10,729 nt of DNA from Pyramidobacter sp. (GCA_016286835.1 JAEEUD010000034.1:1-10729), one strand, 5' to 3'. Shown: positions 1 through 5,985, counted from the stretch's first letter. Numbers and translations: made by a program. Notes: generated by a model from the letters alone, not told the origin.

Positions 1-1083
1 CACGGTTACACGCCCTATCCCGAAGACGTGGTAGAGCGTTTAGTGACGAGATAAGCAGAGAACGGCATCGACATCTTCCTGATCTTCGACGGTCTCAACG
101 ACATCCGCAACTGCCGCAAAGCCGCCGAGACAGCGATCAGATGCGGCAAGGCCGTAGAAGGCAACATCCAGTTCACAAGCAGCCCCGTTCACACGGTCGA
201 GTCATTCGTGAAAACCGCAAAGGAATACGTGGAGATCGGCGCGACCGCCGTGCACCTTGAGGACATGGGCGGCATGATCGATCCGGTCACCGCCGGCCGC
301 ACCGTGCGGGCGCTGAAGGAAAACGTCTCCGTGCCCGTGCACTATCACGCCCACTGCGTCAGCGGCATGACGCAGATGACTTACTGGGAAGTCATGCACG
401 CCGGCGCCGACGTGGTCGACGTGGACGTCTCGGCCTTCGCGCTCGGCAGCAGTCACCCCGCCGCCGAAAGCACGATCGCCGCGCTGAAAAACACGCCGCG
501 CGACACGGGCCTCGATTACACCAAGCTGCAGCCCATCAACGCCTATTTCAAGCAGATGCGCGTCAAGTACGCGAACGTGCTGTCAAAGCTGGTCGGCGTG
601 GACATCAACGTCGTCCGCCACCAGATCCCCGGCGGCATGTACAGCAATCTGGAAATGCAGCTCGCCTCGCTGAACGCCTCTGACCGCCTCGGCGAAGTGC
701 TGGAAGAAGTCGTGCGCGTGCGTCACGACATGGGCTATCCTCCCCTGGGCACGCCTTTTTCGCAGATGTGCGGCGCGCAGGCCGCCACGAACGTGATCAC
801 CGGCAGCCGTTACAGAATGATCTCACGCGAGGTGCGCGCCTATGTGCAAGGCAAGTACGGCATCCCGCCCGCGCCCGTCAGCGACGAGCTGAAAAAGCGC
901 GTCCTCGCCGAAGGCGAGCAGCCGATCACCTGCCGCCCCGCCGACCTGATCCCGCCCGGCTACGAAGCCAAACGCGCCGAGATCGGCGATCTGGCGAAGA
1001 GCGAAGAGGACGTGCTGACCTACATCATGTTCCCCGCCGACGGCAAAAAGTTTTTACAGAAGAAATACGGCGTGAGCGCGTAA
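1..1083 (+). pseudogene. Carboxyltransferase of PycB/OadA type, 5'-truncated by window edge and interrupted by TAA
   Basis: Reading frame 1 runs from the window edge to the stop at 1081-1083. It matches the carboxyltransferase domain of pyruvate carboxylase subunit B and oxaloacetate decarboxylase alpha: HGYTPYPEDVV at the start, ENGIDIF..IFD.LND at about 58-105, then EDMGGMIDP, HYHAHCVSGM and IPGGMYSNL. It ends with the PYC_OADA region (RPADLIPPGYEAKRAEI, SEEDVLTYIMFP). There is no biotinyl domain, so biotin would sit on a separate subunit. Codon 18 is TAA (52-54), where relatives usually read Ser or Ala; TCA to TAA would be a single change. A GTG at 208 opens the longest downstream frame but has no clear ribosome binding site and would lose part of the barrel. 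The metal-site Lys of the usual IKDM motif is Glu here (GAG 259-261), while both His of HxH (346-354) are kept. FRIFDALND reads FLIFDGLND. It is either a recent pseudogene, a sequencing error, or a divergent paralogue that has also acquired a stop. Confidence 0.8.
52..54 (+). other. In-frame TAA stop inside the carboxyltransferase frame
   Basis: The frame reads ERLVTR, stop, AENGIDIF. Protein similarity continues in the same frame on both sides, so this is a substitution and not a frameshift. TAA is not a selenocysteine or pyrrolysine codon, which makes programmed recoding unlikely. Confidence 0.85.
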
Positions 1084-1091
1084 AGTCCGTC

Positions 1092-1107
1092 TGTTTTACG
1101 TGAAACG
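1092..1107 (+). promoter_or_regulatory. parS-like near-palindrome (copy A, left)
   Basis: TGTTTTACGTGAAACG matches the classical ParB site TGTTTCACGTGAAACA at 14 of 16 bases. Its inner 14-mer GTTTTACGTGAAAC (1093-1106) recurs exactly at 5968-5981. It lies just after the carboxyltransferase stop and left of the hairpin. ParB binding is inferred from similarity only. Confidence 0.4.
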
Positions 1108-1117
1108 CTGAGGATAA

Positions 1118-1170
1118 ACCGAGCCGTCCGAAACGGAAAGTTCTTTCCGAATCGGACGGCTCGGTATTTT
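1118..1170 (+). terminator. Long rho-independent terminator hairpin (copy A)
   Basis: The outer arms ACCGAGCCGTCCGA (1118-1131) and TCGGACGGCTCGGT (1152-1165) are perfectly complementary. An inner stem, CGGAAAG (1134-1140) with CTTTCCG (1143-1149), sits beyond a small A-rich internal loop. The + strand continues with ATTTTT (1166-1171), so it terminates the carboxyltransferase transcript. The - strand side has only a short TTTA, so its use by the convergent aldolase operon is possible but weaker. Confidence 0.85.
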
Positions 1171-1180
1171 TAGCCACGAT

Positions 1181-1196
1181 TGTTTTTTGTGAAACG
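1181..1196 (+). promoter_or_regulatory. Degenerate parS-like motif (copy A, right)
   Basis: TGTTTTTTGTGAAACG matches TGTTTCACGTGAAACA at 12 of 16 bases and is the right-hand flank of hairpin A. With its upstream bases (1175-1195) it aligns at 17 of 21 positions to 5961-5981. This supports common descent of the two flanks, though ParB binding would probably be weak. Confidence 0.3.
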
Positions 1197-1205
1197 AATC
1201 ATTCA

Positions 1206-1814
1206 TCAGCGCCCGATCAGAGCGTATTCCTCGGGATGAAGGCGCGCAAAGCAGGCGGTGCGGCAGCTTTCTTCCAGCTCTTCGATAGCGGCAAAAGCGT
1301 CCATGAGATCGCGTCCGGCAACGATGCCGCCGTGATTGCGCAGCAGAAAACCCTCGGCGCACGGCAAAGCGGCCTCAAACGCCGCAAACAACTCGGGCGA
1401 GCCGGGCGGCGCGTAAGGGACAACGCCGATCTGACCAACTTTCATGCGCAGGTAGGGCGTGTAACGCGGCACGGCATCGTCTTCGTCAAGTTCTTTGCGG
1501 CACGACCACAGCGCCGCGCAGGGGCCGTGCGTGTGGATGACAGCGCCGATGGTATCTGATTTGGTGTAAAAGGCGCGATGGAGCGGCCATTCCTTGCTGG
1601 GCTTGCGTTCGTTCTGCCATGTTGACGTTTCCAGGTCAAACACGGCGAAATCTTCTCCGCTCAGCGTTCCAAAGCAGGTCCCGCCGGCAGTGACATACAT
1701 TTTGTTCTCGTGACGAAAACTGAGATTGCCTGTGCTGCCGCTGGTTTTGCCGCGCTCAAACAGTGAATGGGCAATCCACAGCGCCTCGTCGATTTTTAAC
1801 TGCAATGTCGTCAT
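1206..1814 (-). CDS. otnC: Class II aldolase/decarboxylase, OtnC (3-oxo-tetronate 4-phosphate decarboxylase) type
   Basis: This 202-residue protein is the usual size for the OtnC/YgbL branch of the class II aldolase/adducin family. In the characterised branch a divalent-metal cytosolic enzyme decarboxylates 3-oxo-tetronate 4-phosphate to a triose phosphate. Visible signatures are FERGKTSGSTGNLS (19-32, the phosphate-binding Gly/Ser loop), KPSKEWPLH with catalytic-type Glu75, the metal ligands His94 and His96 in AVIHTHG, and His161 in LLRNHGGIVAG. The start at 1814 follows an AGAGG ribosome site (reverse complement of 1822-1826) with about 7-nt spacing, 3 nt after the kinase stop, so it is the last gene of a coupled operon. 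The pairing with an OtnK-type kinase supports the call. The substrate could still be another phosphorylated oxo acid, or another sugar phosphate. Confidence 0.85.
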   Translation of the reverse strand: MTTLQLKIDEALWIAHSLFERGKTSGSTGNLSFRHENKMYVTAGGTCFGTLSGEDFAVFDLETSTWQNERKPSKEWPLHRAFYTKSDTIGAVIHTHGPCAALWSCRKELDEDDAVPRYTPYLRMKVGQIGVVPYAPPGSPELFAAFEAALPCAEGFLLRNHGGIVAGRDLMDAFAAIEELEESCRTACFARLHPEEYALIGR

Positions 1815-1817
1815 CGT

Positions 1818-3062
1818 TTAACCTCTCGTCATATTCTGCGCACGTGTGAAGAAATCCGGCTGCCCGAAGTTGCCGGATTTGAGCACCAGACGCAGTTCAG
1901 GCTGTTTGCGGGGGATCATCACGGGCACCCCGGGCGCGACGCTCTCGCCGATGAAAAACGAATCGAAGCCCAGCGCTTTCGTGACTGCGCCGCTGGTCTC
2001 TCCGCCGGCGACAACGATCCGTGTGAAGCCGTGCTGAACGGCTTTCACGGCAAGGTTCGCTGTGGCGCGTTCGAGCGTCTCGGCCACCTTTTCGCGTCCC
2101 GCCGTCTGCGCCGTGCGGACAGCCTCAGGCGTGTCAGAACTGTACACAAGTGAGCCGTCGCCTTTTTCTTCGATGAAGCGCCAGAGCTCGTCTTCCGTCT
2201 GCGCGCCGCCCAGCAGTTCAAGCGGGTCCATGCGCAGCGCGGGTGCGCCGCTGCGCAGATACTGTTCGATCTGGCCGCGGGTGGTGCGCGAACAGCTGCC
2301 TGACAAGACCACAGCAGGGCCGGCCGTGCGCGAAGCGAACGCGTTTCCTCCGTCGGACTTTGCGCCGTGGAAACGCGCCAGCTCCGGCATCAGACCGGAA
2401 CCGCCGGAGAGGACGGGGAGCGAACTGAACAGCTCAACGATGCTGCGCGCGTCTTCGTCGCGGTCGTAATCGGGGATGATGTAAAAATGCCGTTTTCCCT
2501 TAGCAAACGCTACAAGGCGGGAAGTCGTTCCCGCGTCCACGCGTCCGACTGACAGGCATGGATATTGGCTCTGAGGGCGCATCAACTCGGCAATGGAGCT
2601 TGCCCACATGGGCGTGAGCGGGTGGTCGCGCATAGGGCTTTCAGCCAGAGGAACACCGTTCACGTACAGACAGCCGTTCGTGACCGTGCGTCCGTTGACG
2701 GGCAACGAAGGGCAGAGGATCGTGTACGGCACGTCATACTCTTCCAGCAGCGTGTCGAGAATCGGGCCGATGTTGCCGGAAGGCTTGGAATCGAACGTGG
2801 AGCAGTACTTGACGTAAAGCTGCTTTGCGCCTTGGCGTTTGAGCCATGCGGCGGCAGCGAGCGTGTCAGCGACGGCGCTTTTCGTCTCCTGCGTACGCGT
2901 TTTCAGCGCCACGACAGCGGCCTCGCAGTCGGCCGCGTCATCGTCGTGCGCGGGAGTGCCGCTAAAGAGCACAGTACGCAGACCGGCGTTTGCCAAAAAC
3001 GACGCCGCGTCGCCCGCACCGGTGAAGTCGTCGGCGATGACGCCGATTTTCAGCGCCGCCAT
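1818..3062 (-). CDS. otnK: Four-carbon acid sugar kinase family protein (DUF1537, OtnK type)
   Basis: This 414-residue protein matches the DUF1537 kinase family, which phosphorylates four-carbon sugar acids such as threonate, erythronate or oxo-tetronate at C4 using ATP. The N-terminal substrate domain shows IADDFTGAGDAASFL (9-23), KYCSTFDSKPSGNIGP (85-100) and PVNGRTVTNGCLYVNG (121-136). The C-terminal nucleotide domain shows VVLSGSCS (251-258), VVAGGETSGAVTKAL (350-364) and LKSGNFGQPDFF (394-405). All hallmark blocks are intact and the length is normal. The ATG is placed by GGAG (reverse complement of 3071-3074), 8 nt upstream inside the end of the dehydrogenase gene; the two genes are 3 nt apart. 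KYCSTFDS is typical of the OtnK branch that partners OtnC. An oxo-tetronate is therefore a more likely substrate than free threonate, but the dehydrogenase next door is of an unusual type for this pathway. Confidence 0.9.
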   Translation of the reverse strand: MAALKIGVIADDFTGAGDAASFLANAGLRTVLFSGTPAHDDDAADCEAAVVALKTRTQETKSAVADTLAAAAWLKRQGAKQLYVKYCSTFDSKPSGNIGPILDTLLEEYDVPYTILCPSLPVNGRTVTNGCLYVNGVPLAESPMRDHPLTPMWASSIAELMRPQSQYPCLSVGRVDAGTTSRLVAFAKGKRHFYIIPDYDRDEDARSIVELFSSLPVLSGGSGLMPELARFHGAKSDGGNAFASRTAGPAVVLSGSCSRTTRGQIEQYLRSGAPALRMDPLELLGGAQTEDELWRFIEEKGDGSLVYSSDTPEAVRTAQTAGREKVAETLERATANLAVKAVQHGFTRIVVAGGETSGAVTKALGFDSFFIGESVAPGVPVMIPRKQPELRLVLKSGNFGQPDFFTRAQNMTRG

Positions 3063-3065
3063 GGA

Positions 3066-4118
3066 TTAGACTCCGGCCAGCGTCCCGCGCAGGCGCTCGA
3101 TCACGGCGTCGGTGAATTCTCTCGTCGAAGCCGTGCCGCCAAGGTCGCGCGTAAGGCATTTCCCTTCGCTCAGCACCGCGCGCGTGCTCGTTTCGATCGC
3201 TTCGGCCGCCCGCTCTTCGCCCACGTGACGCAGCATCAGGGCGGCAGAGAGGATCAGCGACGTGGGATTGGCGATCCCCATCCCGGCGATGTCGGGCGCA
3301 CTGCCGTGACAGGCCTCGAACACCGCACCCTTGAAACCGATGTTCGCCCCCGGTCCCAGGCCAAGACTGCCGACGAGGCCGGCGCAAAGGTCGGAGAGGA
3401 TATCGCCGTACTGATTGGTCGTGACGATCACGTCGAACATCTCCGGCTTTTTGACCAGATAAAACGTCGTCGCGTCCACAAACAGATCGTTCGACTCGAT
3501 GTCAGGGTACTCGGCGGCGACGCGGTTGAAGCACTCCAGGAAGAAGCCGTCGGCGATGGAGATGGCGTTGGCCTTGTGCACGCAGGTGACTTTTTTGCGG
3601 CCGTACTTGCGAGCATAATCAAAGGCGTAGCGCGCGACGCGCTCGGCGGCCGTTCTTGTGACCAGCTTGACGCACTCGGCAGCCACGTCGCCGATGCGAT
3701 GCTCGATGGCGCTGTACACGTCCTCGGTCAGCTCACGCATGATGATCAGGTCCATCTTTTCGTGCGTACCGGATATGCCGGGGATGCCCCTGCTCGGACG
3801 CGGGCAGACGAACAGTTCCAGCTCGCGGCGAATGGCGTTGTTGAACGAAGGGTAGACGTGCTCGGAGCCGTCGTCGTGGATGCAGGTGACGCGGCCCTTG
3901 CCCTTTTCCACCGTAATCGGCCCCTTGATCGCGATCTTCACGTCTTTGAGCATGGCGATCGACTCCGGCGGCACGGGATGACCATATTTTTCGATCGCCT
4001 CCTCCGCGATGGGGATGTTCACCCATTCGATGGGCAGCCCGCAGGCGTCCACCACACGCAGCGCCGCTTCTGTGATCTCCGGTCCGATGCCGTTGCCTTT
4101 CAAAACGCCAATCTTCAT
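3066..4118 (-). CDS. Isocitrate/isopropylmalate-family NAD-dependent beta-decarboxylating dehydrogenase, substrate unknown
   Basis: This 350-residue protein belongs to the family of isocitrate, isopropylmalate, tartrate and D-malate dehydrogenases, which oxidise a 2-hydroxyacid carrying a beta-carboxylate and usually decarboxylate it. Visible elements are LKGNGIGPEIT (6-16), CPRPSRGIPG (105-114), MRELTEDVYSAIEH (127-140), VHKANAISIADGFFLE (180-195), Asp215 in FVDATTFYLV, NQYGDILSD (235-243, metal Asp residues) and HGSAPDIAGMGIANP (271-285). The Asp-Ile after HGSAP is the pattern of NAD-specific members. RELTE is intermediate between isopropylmalate (RELTGG) and isocitrate (RENTE) types, and VDATTFYLV differs from the IDH VDNCCMQLV block, so classical isocitrate activity is not assured. 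The start follows AAAAGGAG (reverse complement of 4127-4134) with 8-nt spacing. It is the first gene of the - strand operon with the kinase and aldolase. Tartrate- or D-malate-like substrates are the main alternatives. Confidence 0.85.
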   Translation of the reverse strand: MKIGVLKGNGIGPEITEAALRVVDACGLPIEWVNIPIAEEAIEKYGHPVPPESIAMLKDVKIAIKGPITVEKGKGRVTCIHDDGSEHVYPSFNNAIRRELELFVCPRPSRGIPGISGTHEKMDLIIMRELTEDVYSAIEHRIGDVAAECVKLVTRTAAERVARYAFDYARKYGRKKVTCVHKANAISIADGFFLECFNRVAAEYPDIESNDLFVDATTFYLVKKPEMFDVIVTTNQYGDILSDLCAGLVGSLGLGPGANIGFKGAVFEACHGSAPDIAGMGIANPTSLILSAALMLRHVGEERAAEAIETSTRAVLSEGKCLTRDLGGTASTREFTDAVIERLRGTLAGV

Positions 4119-4126
4119 GACAAAAA

Positions 4127-4134
4127 CTCCTTTT
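4127..4134 (-). promoter_or_regulatory. Ribosome binding site of the dehydrogenase operon
   Basis: AAAAGGAG on the - strand, 8 nt before the ATG at 4118. It is strong, which fits its position as the first gene of the operon. Confidence 0.75.
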
Positions 4135-4165
4135 CGCTCAGGCGAGCAGAATTTTAAACGGTTCC

Positions 4166-4194
4166 ATTATCAGAAAGAACGCGCGCCAGAGCAA
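4166..4194 (-). promoter_or_regulatory. Candidate sigma70-type promoter of the dehydrogenase-kinase-aldolase operon
   Basis: On the - strand, TTGCTC (4189-4194) and GATAAT (4166-4171) are separated by 17 bp. The -10 matches 5 of 6 bases and the -35 is weak, as expected for an activator-dependent promoter. The 17- and 27-bp inverted repeats at 4206-4251 lie just upstream of it, where a LysR activator would bind. Confidence 0.4.
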
Positions 4195-4205
4195 ATATCA
4201 AAACC

Positions 4206-4222
4206 GTATGAGAGCGGCATAC
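4206..4222. promoter_or_regulatory. Inverted repeat GTATG-N7-CATAC, candidate LysR site
   Basis: Perfect 5-bp arms, 4206-4210 and 4218-4222, in the divergent region between the operon and its LysR gene, directly upstream of the proposed operon -35. Confidence 0.4.
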
Positions 4223-4224
4223 AG

Positions 4225-4251
4225 TTTCGGTATCGCGAACGCGGACCGAAA
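4225..4251. promoter_or_regulatory. Inverted repeat TTTCGGT-N13-ACCGAAA, candidate LysR site
   Basis: Perfect 7-bp arms, 4225-4231 and 4245-4251, around a spacer containing the palindrome TCGCGA. It lies between the two divergent promoters, upstream of both. Confidence 0.5.
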
Positions 4252-4254
4252 TCC

Positions 4255-4283
4255 TTTTCCGCTCGCGGCTCTTTCGCTATAAT
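4255..4283 (+). promoter_or_regulatory. Promoter of the first LysR gene
   Basis: A perfect -10, TATAAT (4278-4283), is preceded at 17 bp by a poor -35, TTTTCC (4255-4260). A strong ribosome site, AAAGGAGG (4295-4302), sits 8 nt before the ATG at 4311, so the leader is very short. Confidence 0.55.
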
Positions 4284-4298
4284 GATTTATAGTGAAAG
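4271..4298. promoter_or_regulatory. 28-bp inverted repeat over the LysR -10 box, candidate autoregulatory operator
   Basis: CTATAA (4277-4282) pairs with TTATAG (4287-4292) across TGAT. The symmetry continues after one unpaired base on each side as CTTTC (4271-4275) and GAAAG (4294-4298). It covers the -10 element and the start of the leader, so a protein bound here would block transcription. Autorepression is common among LysR regulators. Confidence 0.55.
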
Positions 4299-4310
4299 GA
4301 GGCGACGCGC

Positions 4311-5198
4311 ATGATTCATCAGAGCGACTGGCAGCTGCTGTGCACGCTCTACGAGCACAAGAGCGTCACGCGCGCGGCCCAGGCTTTGTACATCGCGCAG
4401 CCGGCCGTGACACGTCGGCTGGGGCAGCTGGAAGAGGAATTCGGCGTGACGATCGCCGTGCGCCACTCAAAAGGACTGCTGTTCACCCCGGAAGGCGAAT
4501 TTCTCGTCGAACACGCCGCGCGCATGGTGCGCGAGTATGAAGCACTGGAAGAACGCCTCCGTTCCTCCGGCGGCAAGCCGTTCGGCACGCTGCATATCGC
4601 CGCGTCAGGTTCGCTGTCGAGATTTCTGCTGCCGGGCCTGCTCGGCGGTTTCAAGTGCGAATATCCCAGCGTCGAGTTCCAGCTCAGTTCCGAGTTCAGC
4701 TTTAAAGTATCGCAGATGGTCAACACACGCAAGGCGCACGTCGGCTTTCTGCGCGGCGATCACGAGAGCGGCTGCGTGCGCGTGCCGCTCGGTACCCAGC
4801 GCGGAGTCGTCGTCTGCAAAAGAGAGTTCGAGCTGGAAGAATTGCCCGGCATGTCCCGCATCGATTTTTACGCCGACGCGCTTTCCAACGCGATGATCGA
4901 TTCCTGGTGGTACGAACATTTCCGCGATCCGCCGAAAACTGCCGTGACCGTGACCTCCGGCAGCACCTGCGCGGAAATGGTCGAAAACGGTCTGGGCTAC
5001 GGGATTTTTCTGACGCGCGACTTTATCCGCGGCAGAAAAGGACTCTTCATGAAAGACATGCTGCGCGCTGACGGTTCGCCTGTCACGCGCAGCGATTGGA
5101 TGATCTTCCGCGAAGAGTTTACGCAGATGAGTCTTGTACGCGCGTTTATCAACTACGCCGAGACTTATGTCAAAAACGTCAGAAAAGGAGACGATTAA
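4311..5198 (+). CDS. LysR-family transcriptional regulator, divergent from the dehydrogenase-kinase-aldolase operon
   Basis: This 295-residue protein has the normal LysR length. The N-terminal winged helix-turn-helix is clear (residues 5-62: WQLLCTLYEHKSVTRAAQALY, then QPAVTRRLGQLEEEFG and LLFTPEGE), followed by a linker helix and a co-inducer domain (about 90-290) beginning GTLHIAASGSLSRFLLPGLLGGF. The ATG at 4311 has AAAGGAGG 8 nt upstream. The gene is divergent from the operon ending at 1206 and shares a 192-bp control region containing three inverted repeats, so it is the likely activator of that operon and its own repressor. The next gene begins one base after its stop, so the two are probably cotranscribed. 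The ligand is unknown, probably a pathway hydroxyacid. Confidence 0.9.
   Translation: MIHQSDWQLLCTLYEHKSVTRAAQALYIAQPAVTRRLGQLEEEFGVTIAVRHSKGLLFTPEGEFLVEHAARMVREYEALEERLRSSGGKPFGTLHIAASGSLSRFLLPGLLGGFKCEYPSVEFQLSSEFSFKVSQMVNTRKAHVGFLRGDHESGCVRVPLGTQRGVVVCKREFELEELPGMSRIDFYADALSNAMIDSWWYEHFRDPPKTAVTVTSGSTCAEMVENGLGYGIFLTRDFIRGRKGLFMKDMLRADGSPVTRSDWMIFREEFTQMSLVRAFINYAETYVKNVRKGDD
5187..5190 (+). promoter_or_regulatory. Ribosome binding site that fixes the racemase-family start at 5200
   Basis: GGAG within AAAAGGAG, 9 nt before ATG 5200 and inside the last codons of the LysR gene. An earlier in-frame ATG at 5134 would add residues unrelated to the family and lacks such a site. Confidence 0.75.
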
Positions 5199-5199
5199 C

Positions 5200-5865
5200 A
5201 TGAAAGTTGCGATGATCCAGGCAACCTACCGCGCTGTCGAGCCGATGGTGGAAGCGTTCCGGCAGATCACGCCGGAGTTCGAAACCGTGCAGTTCGTCAA
5301 CGAGCAGATGCTCGCCGCCGTCAACAAACGGGGCCACGTCGGCGAAGCCGAGCTGCGCATGTTCACCCGCATGATGCTGGAGGCGATGGAAAGCGACGCC
5401 GACTGCATCCTTGTCTGCTGCTCGATCTTCTGCTCCTACGTGCCTCTGATGAGAAACTTCACGGACAAACCGATCGTGGCGATCAACGAGCCGATGCTCG
5501 CCCGCGCGGGCGAGTTCCGCCAAAACATCGGCGTCGTTTCGACCACGCCCACGTCAGGACCGCACACGCAGGAACAGATCGAAAAGGCGATGGGAGAGCA
5601 CGCCGGTTCGGCCTCGTTCCTGCATGAGATCATCCCCGAAGCGGCCGCAGCACTGAAAGCAGGCGACGGCGAACGGCACGACCGCATCGTCGCCGAAGCC
5701 TCACGGCGGCTGATCGAAAAGGGCGCTTCGTGCGTGGTGCTGTCGCAGATCACGATGGCCGGCGGAAAGCGCTTCCTTGGCAAAACGCCGGTTCCCGTAC
5801 TCACAAGTCCGGAAGAAGGCGCCCGCGCCGTCGTCGAGCTGTGCAAAAAACTCTCAGGGAAATAA
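5200..5865 (+). CDS. Asp/Glu racemase-superfamily protein, single-cysteine-type active site
   Basis: This 221-residue protein is the usual length for the Asp/Glu/hydantoin racemase superfamily, which includes racemases, maleate isomerase and arylmalonate decarboxylase. It opens with MKVAMIQATYRAVEPM and has DADCILVCCSIFCSYVPLM (67-84, first-half cysteines 73, 74 and 78), PIVAINEPMLARA (91-103), IGVVSTTPTSGPHT (110-123) and ASCVVLSQITMAG (176-188). In classical racemases the second catalytic Cys lies in the later block; here that place reads LSQITM, so a two-cysteine racemase mechanism is doubtful. Cys178 is the nearest alternative but is shifted. The start at 5200 begins one base after the LysR stop, pointing to translational coupling. 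It may process the stereochemistry or a double bond of the acid used by the neighbouring operon. Its reaction cannot be named from sequence. Confidence 0.8.
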   Translation: MKVAMIQATYRAVEPMVEAFRQITPEFETVQFVNEQMLAAVNKRGHVGEAELRMFTRMMLEAMESDADCILVCCSIFCSYVPLMRNFTDKPIVAINEPMLARAGEFRQNIGVVSTTPTSGPHTQEQIEKAMGEHAGSASFLHEIIPEAAAALKAGDGERHDRIVAEASRRLIEKGASCVVLSQITMAGGKRFLGKTPVPVLTSPEEGARAVVELCKKLSGK

Positions 5866-5882
5866 CTCACGAAATTACAAAT

Positions 5883-5898
5883 AGTTTCACGTTTGACA
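5883..5898 (-). promoter_or_regulatory. Degenerate parS-like motif (copy B, left, inverted)
   Basis: AGTTTCACGTTTGACA matches TGTTTCACGTGAAACA at 12 of 16 bases. Its reverse complement with adjoining bases reads ATTGTCAAACGTGAAAC, which mirrors ATTGTTTTACGTGAAAC at 5965-5981 across the hairpin. Confidence 0.3.
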
Positions 5899-5911
5899 AT
5901 AACGAACGACC

Positions 5912-5956
5912 GGCCGTCCGAAGCGGAGAAACTTATCCGCATAGGACGGCCTTTTT
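5912..5956 (+). terminator. Rho-independent terminator hairpin (copy B)
   Basis: GGCCGTCC (5912-5919) pairs with GGACGGCC (5944-5951), with an inner stem GCGGA (5923-5927) to TCCGC (5936-5940) and an 8-nt loop. A run of five T (5952-5956) follows. It ends the LysR-racemase transcript and lies between convergent genes. Its stem shares GCCGTCCGAA.CGGA with the hairpin at 1118-1165. Confidence 0.8.
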
Positions 5957-5966
5957 ACGCCGTGAT

Positions 5967-5982
5967 TGTTTTACGTGAAACA
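5967..5982 (+). promoter_or_regulatory. Near-consensus parS site (copy B, right)
   Basis: TGTTTTACGTGAAACA matches the classical chromosomal ParB site TGTTTCACGTGAAACA at 15 of 16 bases; the one change (C to T at position 6) breaks one symmetric pair. It is intergenic, 3 nt from the end of the convergent LysR gene. The identical 14-mer core recurs at 1093-1106. Being a true ParB centromere site is an inference; a repeated terminator-associated element is the alternative. Confidence 0.5.
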
Positions 5983-5985
5983 GCT

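Noticed and set aside
52..54. Stop codon as programmed readthrough or recoding
   Set aside because: TAA is not a Sec or Pyl codon, the site is not a recognisable slippery sequence, and no stimulatory hairpin is evident; mutation or base error is simpler.
1842..1856. GCACGTGTGAAG inside the kinase gene as another parS-like site
   Set aside because: It shares only the CACGTG core and part of one arm, lies in coding sequence, and is well below the other matches.
2565..4157. 530-codon open frame on the + strand
   Set aside because: It is antisense to the kinase and dehydrogenase genes, has low-complexity Arg/Val/Asp-rich content without family motifs, and arises from high GC codon use.
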